A stretch of 64,000 nt of DNA, from assembly GCF_008806595.1 (NCBI RefSeq), contig NZ_VZRB01000029.1:36842-100841 (forward strand). Direction: 5' to 3'. The position numbers and the translations under genes are program-made. The stretch is from Streptomyces luteolifulvus (GTDB taxonomy: Bacteria > Actinomycetota > Actinomycetes > Streptomycetales > Streptomycetaceae). This document shows positions 1 through 8,626 of this stretch, in pieces. Position 1 is the first letter of the stretch, and each line of letters starts with the position of its first letter. The notes beneath the pieces were generated by a model. The model ran no database searches, had not been told where the DNA came from, and saw only the letters and a list, made by a program, of their open reading frames with translations.

Positions 1-345
1 GCTCGGATCCGTGTGCCAGGAGACACCGGCCGACGAATCAGGCTCCGCAGCACTAACGGGGAGAAGCGGTCCGTGGTTCACCAGAGAGAGCTCTCATCGC
101 GATGCGCTGTTCAGACCCTCGAGTGCGCCCGGCATCCGAACCGGGGCGCCAGTTCCGCATCACCGTGTGTCACCTGCCGCCGTCCCCCGAGACCCCGAGT
201 CGAACGGCGGGCACGGCATTGAACTGTTTCCCTCCGCTGTCCGTTGCGGTGCGCGGGGACCGTCGTGACACCCGTCCCGTGCCCTTCGAGCCACGGCGGA
301 CCCGACGACCCGACGAGACCGAGCAGTCGACACCGCAGGAGAGGG
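1..345. other. Upstream region without a convincing gene
   Basis: No open frame here has a ribosome-binding site or recognisable protein. It is the leader and promoter region of the lectin gene that starts at 346. The only notable element is the 14-base motif at 219-232, repeated upstream of the gene at 2841. Confidence 0.5.
219..232 (+). promoter_or_regulatory. Shared upstream motif, copy 1
   Basis: TTGAACTGTTTCCC lies 113 bases before the start at 346. An identical 14-mer is at 2757-2770, 70 bases before the start at 2841. Two exact copies upstream of two same-strand genes suggest a common promoter or operator; the binding protein is unknown. Confidence 0.4.
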
Positions 346-1788
346 ATGGACATGAACCGGGGTGAAGAGGCGGACTGGCCGACCGCAGAGGACACGCGCC
401 CCTTGTCCGGGGAACCGGCGGGTCCAGGCCGACCGGGCGCCGGTGAGGAGACCGCAGAGCCGTCATCATCCTCTCCCCTGCCTGTGATCATCTCCGGTGA
501 CGGGTCCGCCGCGATCGACGGTGTGCCGGTGCCGGTGGTGGCGGGCGAGTCGGTCGACGTCGCCGTCCTCGACACGCTGCACGGCTATGCGCGCAGCCGG
601 GACGCCCCCGTGACGGCGGCCATCTCCGACCCGGCCGCGGGTTACGTGGCGATCGTCGAGGTCGCGCCGGACGGCTCCAGCAGGCTTCTGGAACAGCATC
701 ACGAACAGGAACCGACCGGGCACGCTGGACCTGCCGGGTCAACTGAACGCGCTGTGCCTGCCGGACCGTTCGAAGAGGCCGGGCCCTTTGACGTCGATCA
801 GTTCGACGCGGACGACGCGGACGAGGTGGCCGCGCTGCCGCAGCCCTCGGGGCCGCGGGTCACGCCCCCGACTCTCGGCCCGGACCCCGACCGGGAACCG
901 GGCCGCAGAAAGGCTTTGTCCCAGTCCGACGACGAGTACGAGGGGCCCGGACTGCTCCACAGGCCCCTGGTCGTCGGGACGGTGGGCGTCGCCGTGGCGG
1001 CACTCGTCATCGGCTCGATGGTGGCCCTGGGCAGCGGAGGTTCAGACGGCGGGCAGAACCAAGCCGCCGGTACGGGCACCGAAGCGGACAAGTCGCCGAC
1101 GAACCTCCAACCCGTACCAACCCCTTCGCCACACCTCACCTTGCCACCGCCGGCTTTGCTCCCTCCCTTGTCATCTGCCTCACCCTCCGGCTCAGCGTCG
1201 AAGTCCCCGTCCGCTTCACCGAAACCCAAGGCGAAGACGAAGACGACAACGAAGCCCAGCCCCCCGAAGAAGCAGACGCAGCCGGCGCCCCAAAATCCCC
1301 AGGACGGCTCCGGCATCCCGACCGATGCGGTCCTGATCAAGAACAAGAAGTACGGCTTCTGCGTCGACCTGCCCGGCACGGGCAAGGGCAAGCCGGACGG
1401 CAGGGTCCAGGACGGTGCCTGCAAGCCGTCGAGCGCCGACAACCAGCGCTGGGCCCTGAAGCTGCGCTCGAAAGGCGGCGGCACCCGCGGCGCCGACCTG
1501 TACCTGATCCGCAACGCCAAGGACGACCTCTGCTTCGACCTGCCGAACTACGGCCCCGTCCAGGCGAGGACACAGGTGACCGAGTACCACTGCGACGGCA
1601 CCGACAACGACAACCAGCTCTGGTGGTTCGACAAGCGCCCGGACGGCACGTACTGGATCCGCAACCAGAAGAGCGGCGACCTGTGCCTGGACGTGGCGCG
1701 GACGGACAAGGAGAGCGCGCACACCAACGCCACGGTGTACGGGTGCAGCGACCTCGACGACCACGCGTGGAGCTTCATCAAGACCTGA
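346..1788 (+). CDS. Single-pass membrane protein with C-terminal ricin-type beta-trefoil lectin domain
   Basis: 480 aa. ATG at 346 follows AGGAGAGGG directly; an ATG two codons on is the alternative. Residues ~45-120 form a domain also seen in the proteins at 22540 and 25340 (pattern VAVLD.(L/M)H...A..PV.AAI.D...GY and V.PDGSSR). A hydrophobic segment at ~203-231 is followed by a Pro/Ser/Thr/Lys-rich linker (~235-322). From ~324 to the end there is a ricin B lectin domain with three Trp motifs (NQRW ~366, NQLW ~423, DHAW ~472) and paired cysteines. The lectin should lie outside the cell and bind carbohydrate, with the N-domain inside. The lectin call is strong; the shared-domain idea is my own comparison. 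It may be an accessory of the secretion-like system 14-35 kb away. Confidence 0.85.
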   Translation: MDMNRGEEADWPTAEDTRPLSGEPAGPGRPGAGEETAEPSSSSPLPVIISGDGSAAIDGVPVPVVAGESVDVAVLDTLHGYARSRDAPVTAAISDPAAGYVAIVEVAPDGSSRLLEQHHEQEPTGHAGPAGSTERAVPAGPFEEAGPFDVDQFDADDADEVAALPQPSGPRVTPPTLGPDPDREPGRRKALSQSDDEYEGPGLLHRPLVVGTVGVAVAALVIGSMVALGSGGSDGGQNQAAGTGTEADKSPTNLQPVPTPSPHLTLPPPALLPPLSSASPSGSASKSPSASPKPKAKTKTTTKPSPPKKQTQPAPQNPQDGSGIPTDAVLIKNKKYGFCVDLPGTGKGKPDGRVQDGACKPSSADNQRWALKLRSKGGGTRGADLYLIRNAKDDLCFDLPNYGPVQARTQVTEYHCDGTDNDNQLWWFDKRPDGTYWIRNQKSGDLCLDVARTDKESAHTNATVYGCSDLDDHAWSFIKT

Positions 1789-1828
1789 TCGGGTGTGCGC
1801 GGCGGCCCCGCCGCGCACACCCGATCAG
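1785..1828. terminator. Perfect 21-bp inverted repeat overlapping a stop codon
   Basis: Arms 1785-1805 and 1808-1828 are perfectly complementary with a 2-base gap. The left arm contains the TGA of the lectin gene. Likely a terminator between two convergent genes. Confidence 0.8.
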
Positions 1829-1837
1829 ACAGACGAC

Positions 1838-1880
1838 ACGGCCCTCCCCGTCACCCTGAGCCGGTAACGGGGAGGGCCGT
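1838..1880. terminator. Second hairpin between the convergent genes
   Basis: Arms 1838-1851 and 1867-1880 pair perfectly over 14 bp with a 15-base loop. It ends one base before the stop of the leftward gene at 1882, so it probably terminates that gene and backs up the previous hairpin. Confidence 0.75.
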
Positions 1881-1881
1881 T

Positions 1882-2475
1882 CTACGCGACCGTGGGCCCT
1901 CCACGAGACGGGGCGACCGCAGCCGTGGCCTCTCCGCCAGGCCGGGTGGGTCGGACGGACGGTGGAGGGGGCTGCGGCCCGGCAGGCGGGCTCGGTGGTG
2001 GGCTGAACGGATCCTTGGCGTCGACGGGAGGGACCTCCTTCGGGCGGTGGTTGCCGGGCTTGCAACCGGCGAAGGGCCCCATCGGGTCCCGCAAGGCGGT
2101 CATCACGGGTCCCAAGTAGTCGCGGTGCCAGTTGGCGGGCCCGCACATCCCGGAGTCGGCACCAGTCAACTCGTCCCAAGCGAGCCAGAGACCATGGAGT
2201 TGGGCTACCGCCTCCGGATGATCCCACCAGCGGGAGCACCAGGGCTCCGTAGAGGTGACCTCCCTGCCATAGACCGGCAGCAGCACGTGGTGGGTCCACA
2301 GGGTCAGCTGCCTCAGTGTCTGCGCGTACTCGGGCCCCTTCAGGTAGAGAATGAATCGTGGCCGGGCGGGTTCTGGGGGTGGAGGAGGGGGCGGGGGGGC
2401 CGCGGAGGGGGGCTTCCGGGCCGCATCGGCGTCTTGCCCGGCTTCCTGTTCGGCATGAGTGGTGTCGGCCGTCAT
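1882..2475 (-). CDS. DUF4913 domain protein
   Basis: 197 aa. ATG at 2475 is preceded by GGGAG; the frame stays open to 2706 but the upstream part looks non-coding. A poly-Pro stretch (residues ~25-35) precedes a domain with the DUF4913 pattern: LPVYGREV, RWW.HPEAVAQLHGLWLAW, GP.NWHRDYL.P and DP.GPFAGC. The tail is Pro-rich and disordered. DUF4913 has no known function; as I recall it is frequent on actinobacterial plasmids and integrative elements, so it hints at mobile-element ancestry here. Convergent with the lectin gene. Confidence 0.8.
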   Translation of the reverse strand: MTADTTHAEQEAGQDADAARKPPSAAPPPPPPPPEPARPRFILYLKGPEYAQTLRQLTLWTHHVLLPVYGREVTSTEPWCSRWWDHPEAVAQLHGLWLAWDELTGADSGMCGPANWHRDYLGPVMTALRDPMGPFAGCKPGNHRPKEVPPVDAKDPFSPPPSPPAGPQPPPPSVRPTRPGGEATAAVAPSRGGPTVA

Positions 2476-2756
2476 GACCGCTCCCGCTGTTCTCCAGCAG
2501 GTACGACTGCAGCTGACAGAGGGCTGCACATGGCTGCTCTTCCTTCCTGATGTGCGAGTGAGACCGCCTCGGACGGCTGCCCGGGAAGCCTTGGAGCCAT
2601 GAAGATCAGGTCCTGTACGGGCATCACAACGCACGCACACGGCGTGGGGTTCACCAGACTCTGTCCAGGTGGCCCGAAGCCGTGGCCCCGAGAGGGACGG
2701 CACCACGAAGCAGCAACATCACATTTCGCCGCAAATGAGGCTCCCTCCTTGCAGAG

Positions 2757-2770
2757 TTGAACTGTTTCCC
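2757..2770 (+). promoter_or_regulatory. Shared upstream motif, copy 2
   Basis: Exact second copy of TTGAACTGTTTCCC (first at 219-232), 70 bases before the start at 2841. Confidence 0.4.
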
Positions 2771-2840
2771 GCGCCGAGCCGTCGACATGAACGAGTCGCG
2801 CTTCACCCCAAAACGATCACCGCGCCAGGCAGGAGCAGTC

Positions 2841-3986
2841 ATGACCACACCAGCAGGCGAAGAGCAGTACGGCGCCGCCTCACCAGCCCGTGCCCAGGCA
2901 TTCGATGCCCTCACGCAGAGCCAGCAGGGAGGGACCACCCAAATCCAGGGAATCCTCTACATCAACAACAAGGAGTACGCAAGGTCGCCCATCTTTACAA
3001 GCGGCCAAGGGGCGGCACGCAGGAACAGCAGGTACGCGCTGCGGAGCGAAATGCGGCGGGACGACGAAATGGGGAAAGAAGTACGCATGTCCTATAACGA
3101 CGCGGAGGTACCTACCCTCGACTGGGGTTACGACAAAGCCAAGGCGGCAGCACGGGACTTCAAGGCGAACAAAAAAGGGGTCCACTCAGTCCAGTACGAT
3201 CTCGTGGCGCTCAAGAATGGCACATGCAACGGCTGCAAGGTGCGCCAGCAGAAGTTCGCAAACGACATGACCGACATCTTCCCAGCCACCTATAGCAATT
3301 CCAAAAATACATGGAGGGTAGCAGTCAAGCCGAACTACGACAACTACCAGAACCTCCCCATGGCTCCCGGTAGGAGGGATCGCGAAACGGGACAAGCCCT
3401 GTCCACATATGGTTATGCTGACGCCAAGTTGAAATCGAACGCGTACACACAGGACCACCACCCTGAAACGTCTGATCTATATTGGCAAGCGTCGCACACT
3501 CCGGGCGGCGAGGCAGGCTGGGTTGCGCCTGAAGACGCTGCTGGAGCTTCCTATTCCGGTTCCAGAGTCCCGGAGTCCGACCGACACTCACCGAACTTCT
3601 CGTCCCCCAGCAACAGCACCGGCGGCACCCCTCCGAAGTCCCAGACTCCGCAGCCTTATGAAACGCCGCAGTCGACCGATTCCGCCCAGGGCGACACTTG
3701 GGAGGCAATGATCGCCAACGAAAACGGAGAAACTCAGATGGCCTGGCTTACCACCCAATTCGAGGGGAAACTGGCGATCTACAACGGCGAGGAAGGGGAT
3801 AAGGCCGGCTGGGACTTCGCCCCCAAGGGTACGCAAGTCCTCAACGCGGCGACGAATGAATGGGAGACTGCGCGCAAGGTCGAGAAAGGGGCGCAAGCCG
3901 ATACGGCCGCGGCCCAAGGCTCGAGTTCATCGGCCGCTCCGGCCCAGGAGAAGGGGAAGGGGAAAAAGGGGAAGAGGAGCCGCTGA
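2841..3986 (+). CDS. Orphan hydrophilic protein, function unknown
   Basis: 381 aa. ATG at 2841 follows GCAGGAGCAGTC; upstream in-frame ATGs at 2757 and 2787 lack a good ribosome site. No signal peptide or membrane helix. Residues ~110-160 contain VHSVQYDLVALKNGTCNGCK: a conserved-looking block with a CxxC. The middle (~245-310) is Ser/Pro/Thr-rich and disordered, followed by a compact block around DTWEAMIANENGE, and the end is very basic (KGKGKKGKRSR). Its GC content is visibly lower than its neighbours and it uses more A/T-ending codons, which suggests later acquisition. The CxxC block vaguely recalls nucleic-acid deaminase toxins, but a clear HxE motif was not identified, so no function is assigned. 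Confidence 0.65.
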   Translation: MTTPAGEEQYGAASPARAQAFDALTQSQQGGTTQIQGILYINNKEYARSPIFTSGQGAARRNSRYALRSEMRRDDEMGKEVRMSYNDAEVPTLDWGYDKAKAAARDFKANKKGVHSVQYDLVALKNGTCNGCKVRQQKFANDMTDIFPATYSNSKNTWRVAVKPNYDNYQNLPMAPGRRDRETGQALSTYGYADAKLKSNAYTQDHHPETSDLYWQASHTPGGEAGWVAPEDAAGASYSGSRVPESDRHSPNFSSPSNSTGGTPPKSQTPQPYETPQSTDSAQGDTWEAMIANENGETQMAWLTTQFEGKLAIYNGEEGDKAGWDFAPKGTQVLNAATNEWETARKVEKGAQADTAAAQGSSSSAAPAQEKGKGKKGKRSR

Positions 3987-5082
3987 TCTCCGGGTGAAAT
4001 CCCTGGAACCAGGATGTTCCCGAGTGCTGGTAGCGCCACGGCGGCCATGCCGGTACTCGGTGCCCGGACCGGTGGGTGCGCTGTCACCCGCCGGGCCGGG
4101 CGAGGTCGATTGCGTGTCACGGTTCGGCGGTGTTGGTCCAGCCGGTGAAGCGTGCCGGGATGATGGTGAAGTTCCACACTGACCTCGCATTTCTGGCCAG
4201 TGACTTGGTGCTGGTTGAGCGTGGCGCGTTCGGGGGTGGGTGTCCGTGGACAACCGGTGCAGGGCCCGCTTGGTAGTGGTACGCGAGCCGCGCAGGGTCT
4301 TGCCGTCGACTGCGACGGCTTCGCCAGGCGGAACTCCGGTCCGTACTTCGGCGGGCGGCCGCCTTTCGGATCGTAGACGCGCGCGGCGGCTTCAGCAGCC
4401 TGAGCACGCGGTTGGAGCGCAGGCATCCGACCAGTTCGACCGGGAGGTCGGAGTACACCACCCAGCCACAGGCCGGGTCCGCCTACGCCCATCCCGCCGC
4501 GCCGGTCAGCGGCGTCCAGGACTTCAGCCCCACGTACAGTGACGTACAGAGAACCCCAAGCACGGGTTCATCGGAATACGACGGTGCCGATCTGACGCGG
4601 GTCCAGAGGGCCCCAGCGATCCACCTGCCGAAAGCGCGGAGGCGAGCAGCTCGTCGTCGAGGCGTTACGGGAGCGCCACCATGACAGCTTGACAGCTGGC
4701 GTCAGGAGCCGCCCTCCTGGATGAAGTGGATCGCGGGCACGTCGCCGTCAGGCAACAAGAAGAAGGGGCCGAGCAAGTAAGAAGCTGAACCCTACGTGAC
4801 AGCCTGCCTGGCGCATCGGAGCTGGCAGCTCGGACCGTTGTTTCGCAAGGGGCTGGACATGTCCGTGAGGACCACCGGACTGCTCACCCCCGCTGCACAC
4901 TTCATGTGGCGCGAATTCGCGGGTCGGAGCCTCCTGAACCTCCCCCCGCCGGCCCGCCCCTGGCCTGATTAATATGACGTTCCCGTCCCGCTCCTCGCGG
5001 TCCGTTCGCGACCGCCTCTGCGCGGGGCCCTCTTCCTGTCCGCACCCCGGTGCGCCGGCATGAACCGCAAGGGTGACACCAG
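3987..5082. other. Gene-poor stretch with transposase relic and a response-regulator promoter
   Basis: The only coding trace is the leftward transposase relic at about 4120-4480. A TAATAT hexamer at 4970-4975 could be the -10 element for the response regulator at 5083, although no good -35 stands at the right distance. Nothing else recognised. Confidence 0.5.
4120..4480 (-). pseudogene. Decayed transposase fragment (NF041680-like)
   Basis: Translated leftward, pieces of one transposase appear in two different frames: VVYSDLPVELVGCLRSNRV followed by LLKPP, then VYDPKGGRPPKYGPEFRLAKP. In full-length Streptomyces transposases of this kind these strings are continuous (LVELVGR.RSDRV..., VYDPKGGRPPKHGPEF...). 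Downstream only blurred similarity is left (PVV.G near 4230). Both ends are missing and the frame is broken, so it is an inactive remnant. Family assignment is from memory. Confidence 0.6.
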
Positions 5083-5760
5083 ATGCGCGTACTCCTCGTC
5101 GAGGACGAGACCGATCTCCGTGACCTCATCTCGGCCGGTCTGGCGAGCGCCGGGTACGCCGTCGACGCGGTGGCCGACTGGCCGCAGGCCGACATGCTGC
5201 TGACCCTCACGGAATACGACTGCGTGGTTCTGGACCGCCACGTTCCCTCAGGGGACACGCTCCGGGCCCTCGACGCCCGCCGTCGAGCCGGCTGGTCCAC
5301 TCCGGTGCTGTGCCTGACCGCCCTGCACGCCCTGACGGACAGGGTCGACGGCTTCCGCGCGGGCGCGGACGACTACCTCGCCAAACCGTTCGCGATGGTC
5401 GAGCTGGTCATGCGGGTCGGCAGTCTCGCGCGGCGCGCCCCGGGCCGCTTGCCCGTCCACGTCACACACGCTGATCTCGAACTGGACGACGCCCGGCGAG
5501 AGGTCCGCCGAGGTGGCATCCTGCTCTCGCTGACGCCCAAGGAGTACGCCGTCCTGCGCTACCTGCTGGTGCACCGGGAGAGCGTCGTCACCCGTACCGC
5601 ACTGGTCGAGCACTGCTGGGACGAGATGGCTGATCCGGTGTCCAACGTGGTCGACGCGGTGATGACCGGACTGCGCCGCAAGCTCGGCTCCCCGCCGCTG
5701 ATCAGGACCGTGCGCGGCCACGGCTTCCTCCTCGGCAGGCCGGCCGGTGACCAGCCGTGA
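5083..5760 (+). CDS. OmpR/PhoB-family response regulator
   Basis: 225 aa. Receiver domain residues 1-115: acidic pocket E7-D8, phospho-acceptor D51 (VVLD), switch Thr around 79 and Lys101 (LAKPF). Winged-helix DNA-binding domain ~125-220 with the usual SLTPKEYAVLRYLLVH and VRGHGFLLG. ATG at 5083 follows AAGGGTGA. Stop overlaps the GTG of the sensor kinase, so the two are translationally coupled. Target genes are not evident; the GH114 gene 60 bases after the kinase is the nearest candidate. Confidence 0.95.
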   Translation: MRVLLVEDETDLRDLISAGLASAGYAVDAVADWPQADMLLTLTEYDCVVLDRHVPSGDTLRALDARRRAGWSTPVLCLTALHALTDRVDGFRAGADDYLAKPFAMVELVMRVGSLARRAPGRLPVHVTHADLELDDARREVRRGGILLSLTPKEYAVLRYLLVHRESVVTRTALVEHCWDEMADPVSNVVDAVMTGLRRKLGSPPLIRTVRGHGFLLGRPAGDQP

Positions 5761-7142
5761 GCCGCCAGGCCCGGGCGCCCGGGCCGCGCCGTCGGCTGCG
5801 ACGGCTGCAACTGCGGCTCACCCTCGCGTACACGCTGGTCACGCTGGCTGGGGTGAGCGTGCTGTCCTGGCTGGTCATCCGTACGGACGGACGGTCCTGG
5901 CGTACCGCCGAGTTCGACGAGATGGCCCGCCACGCCGCCGTCAGCACCTCGCTGATCTATTACACGGACGCGGGCATCCAGCTCGACGGGCTGCGCGACG
6001 ACGAGTCCACGCGCGGCCGCCACCTGGTCAACATCTTGCTCCGACGGCCGAAGGACGGCGGGCCCTCCCCCGGGACGGACGGCCGGCTCACGGGCGCCAC
6101 CGAGCCGGGCCACGGGCGTGGCGGCCTGGAGCGGGTGTTCGCATCCGGGAAGAGGGCCCTCGACGTCACCGACGACCAGATCGCCGCTCTCGCCCGATCG
6201 GCCATGGACGAGGACGTCACCGTTCGCAAGGAGATCCCGGCCGGTGGCCGGGTCGCCTGTGCCGTGGCGCGGCCCTTCTACCACGACGAGACGCACCGGA
6301 CGACGGGCGCCGTCGTCGTCATCGGAGACCCCGGGCTGCGGTTGGCCGAGCACCAGCGCCTGACGTACGCGGTGCTCGCCGGTTCCGGCCTGCTCACCGC
6401 CCTCGCAGCGGTCACCGGCCATCTGCTGTCCGGGCGGAGCCTGCGCCCCGCCTGGCAGGCGCTGGAGGCGCAGGAGCGGCTGCTGGCCGATGCCGCGCAC
6501 GAATTGCGCACCCCGGTGGCGGTCATGAGGAGCACGGTGGACATCGCGGGAACCGACCCCAGGTCCCTTCCCACCCACCTGCCCCGCATCCGCCGGGCCA
6601 CGGACCGGCTGACCGACGTCGTCGAGAACGTGTTGGCCCGGGGCCGGCTCCAGAACTCGGCGGCCACCTTCATGCCCGTTCCCCTGCGCCTGGACCAGAT
6701 CGTCGAGGACGCCAGTGCCGACCTGACGCGGGACCGGTGCACGCTCACGCTGCGTCTGGACGAGGCGGTGGTGAACGCCGACCCCGCCCTGGTCCGGATC
6801 GCCGTCAGCAACCTCCTCGACAACGCCCTGCGGCACGGCCGCACGCCGGGGGACCCCGGCGGCGGTGCGGAGATCGACGTCAGTGTCCGCGGACACCGCG
6901 TGGCCGTGGCCGACCGGGGGCCGGGCCTGGCCGGCGAGGAACTGGAGCAGCTCACCGAGCGGTTCCACTCGCCCGGCGGAGGCTCGGGCATCGGACTGTC
7001 CCTGGTACGCGAGATCGCGGCCGCCCACGGTGGGACACTCACCGCTCGCACGCGTCCCGGCGGCGGCTCGCTGTTCCTGCTCGCCCTCGGCCCGAGTCAC
7101 GCGCGGCACGCCCGCACGGGCCCCGGTGCCGGCTCCTCATAG
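5757..7142 (+). CDS. Two-component sensor histidine kinase
   Basis: 461 aa, GTG start overlapping the response-regulator stop (GTGA). One helix at ~20-45, an extracytoplasmic sensor region of ~155 residues with no named domain, a second helix at ~200-225, then a HisKA domain with DAAHELRTP (phospho-His248) and a HATPase domain with NLLDNALRHG, DRGPGL and GSGIGLSLV. Partner of the regulator at 5083. Input signal unknown. Confidence 0.95.
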   Translation: MSRQARAPGPRRRLRRLQLRLTLAYTLVTLAGVSVLSWLVIRTDGRSWRTAEFDEMARHAAVSTSLIYYTDAGIQLDGLRDDESTRGRHLVNILLRRPKDGGPSPGTDGRLTGATEPGHGRGGLERVFASGKRALDVTDDQIAALARSAMDEDVTVRKEIPAGGRVACAVARPFYHDETHRTTGAVVVIGDPGLRLAEHQRLTYAVLAGSGLLTALAAVTGHLLSGRSLRPAWQALEAQERLLADAAHELRTPVAVMRSTVDIAGTDPRSLPTHLPRIRRATDRLTDVVENVLARGRLQNSAATFMPVPLRLDQIVEDASADLTRDRCTLTLRLDEAVVNADPALVRIAVSNLLDNALRHGRTPGDPGGGAEIDVSVRGHRVAVADRGPGLAGEELEQLTERFHSPGGGSGIGLSLVREIAAAHGGTLTARTRPGGGSLFLLALGPSHARHARTGPGAGSS

Positions 7143-7202
7143 TTTCCTCACGATCGAACCAGCAGCATGCGCACACGTATTCATAGTCGTACTGGAGCAC
7201 GT

Positions 7203-8075
7203 ATGCCAAAGCATTACCCTGCGCCGTTCCACCGCAAGAAGTCCGCACGGGTCGCTCTGGGGGGCGGTGCGGTCACCGCACTGGGCGCCGGTCTGCTGTT
7301 CACCCAGGCCTTCGCCTCGGGCGCCCCGACGTCCGACGCCCCCATGGCCAGTGCGGCGAAGTTCACCCTGCCGAAGCCGAACCAGCCCTTCGACTACCAG
7401 ATCGGCGGCGCGTACACGCCTCCGAAGAACGTCAAGGTCGTCTCCCGGGACCGCACCGCCAAGCCCGCGCGCGGCCTGTACAACATCTGCTACGTCAACG
7501 CCTTCCAGACCCAGCCGGACGCCCTGGGCTGGTGGCAGAAGAACCATCCCGGCCTGCTGCTGCGCGACGGCGCCAAGAAGCCCGTCGAGGACGAGGACTG
7601 GGGCGAGGTGCTCCTCGACACCTCCACCGCGGACAAGCGGACCCGGCTGGCGAAGATCGTCGGTGGCTGGATCGACGGCTGCGCCAAGAGCGGATTCCAG
7701 GCCGTCGAGCCGGACAACCTCGACTCCTTCGAACGCTCCGGCAAGCGCCTCACGAAACAGCACAACGCGGCCTTCGCCAAGCTCTTGGCCCAGCGCGCCC
7801 ATGCCGCCGGGCTCGCCATCGGCCAGAAGAACACCACTGACCTGCTGCCCGAACGCAAGAAGATCGGCTTCGACTTCGCCGTGGCGGAGGAGTGCGGTCA
7901 GTACCAGGAATGCGGGAACTACGCGACGGTGTACGCCAACCGTGTCTACGCGATCGAGTACACGAACGGTGGTTTCAACCGCGCCTGCAAAGGCTGGGGC
8001 AGCAAGCTCTCGATCGTCCAGCGCGATCTCGACGTGAGCGCGCCGGGCGGCTCCTACCACTACCGCGCTTGCTGA
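7203..8075 (+). CDS. Secreted GH114-type endo-alpha-1,4-polygalactosaminidase-like protein
   Basis: 290 aa. ATG at 7203 after GGAGCACGT. Signal peptide with basic start (HRKKSARVAL) and hydrophobic core to about residue 35. The mature protein shows the GH114/TIM-barrel features NICYVNAFQTQPDA, GEVLLDTST, FQAVEPDNLDSFERSG, and FDFAVAEECGQYQECG. Acidic residues in the VEPDN block are the likely active site. Predicted to cleave galactosamine-rich exopolysaccharide outside the cell. It follows the two-component genes and faces the expansin-like gene across a hairpin, so both neighbours act on extracellular polymers. Confidence 0.85.
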   Translation: MPKHYPAPFHRKKSARVALGGGAVTALGAGLLFTQAFASGAPTSDAPMASAAKFTLPKPNQPFDYQIGGAYTPPKNVKVVSRDRTAKPARGLYNICYVNAFQTQPDALGWWQKNHPGLLLRDGAKKPVEDEDWGEVLLDTSTADKRTRLAKIVGGWIDGCAKSGFQAVEPDNLDSFERSGKRLTKQHNAAFAKLLAQRAHAAGLAIGQKNTTDLLPERKKIGFDFAVAEECGQYQECGNYATVYANRVYAIEYTNGGFNRACKGWGSKLSIVQRDLDVSAPGGSYHYRAC

Positions 8076-8626
8076 TCACTGCGAACCGACCCCGTGAACC
8101 CGGGCAGTGCCGACGGATATCCCCCTTCCCGCCGGCACCGCCCGTCCCGCATTCGCGATCACTGACCGGAACGCCAGGTGCTGCCTGTCCGGCCCCAATG
8201 GTCCGACTGCCCCCGCCATGTGCTGGCCCGTCCGCGTCTTCGACCCGCTGCCTCGGCACGGCTCGTCATACGCGCCACGGATCACCTGGCCTGCGGTGTG
8301 ATTCGTCGACACCCCTGAATCTCGTAGATCGGCAATTCTCTCTGTGCCGCATCCCCGACACCTCGGCTGAAGTCGTGTTCGTCTCGTCGATCCTGGTCGT
8401 CCGGGCCGTCAATGAGACTGTGCGGTAGGTCAGTTGAGCCGCCTGAGAACCTCGCATCCCGCACTGACCAGGGCAGAGCCCGGGTGCATCCTGGAGGTGG
8501 AGCCTGCGAGGGATGGGTGGTCCGGGCGGCGGCCGGGATCGGCCGCCGCCCGGACCACAGCGCCTCACGGTGCAAACCGTTCACCGGGCCCCACCGGAGA
8601 GACCCGTTCCCTCGCGGGCGGCCGGA
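8076..8626. other. Convergent intergenic region, no gene seen
   Basis: Open frames here have no Shine-Dalgarno or recognisable protein. The one clear element is the long hairpin at 8519-8556. Confidence 0.55.
8519..8556. terminator. Perfect 16-bp hairpin
   Basis: Arms 8519-8534 and 8541-8556 are exact complements with a 6-base loop. It lies 70 bases past the stop of the leftward expansin-like gene and also downstream of the rightward glycosidase gene, so it may stop transcription from both sides. Confidence 0.75.

Noticed and set aside
1785..1828. Attachment site or insertion-sequence end
   Set aside because: The inverted repeat is a simple hairpin at the gene end with no transposase or second copy seen; a terminator explains it.
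2841..3986. Confident call of a deaminase toxin
   Set aside because: Only a CxxC block is suggestive; the zinc-binding HxE/CxE partner could not be placed, and no immunity gene is evident.
5559..7109. Long leftward frame opposite the two-component genes
   Set aside because: Antisense shadow of the response regulator and kinase, which have all invariant residues.
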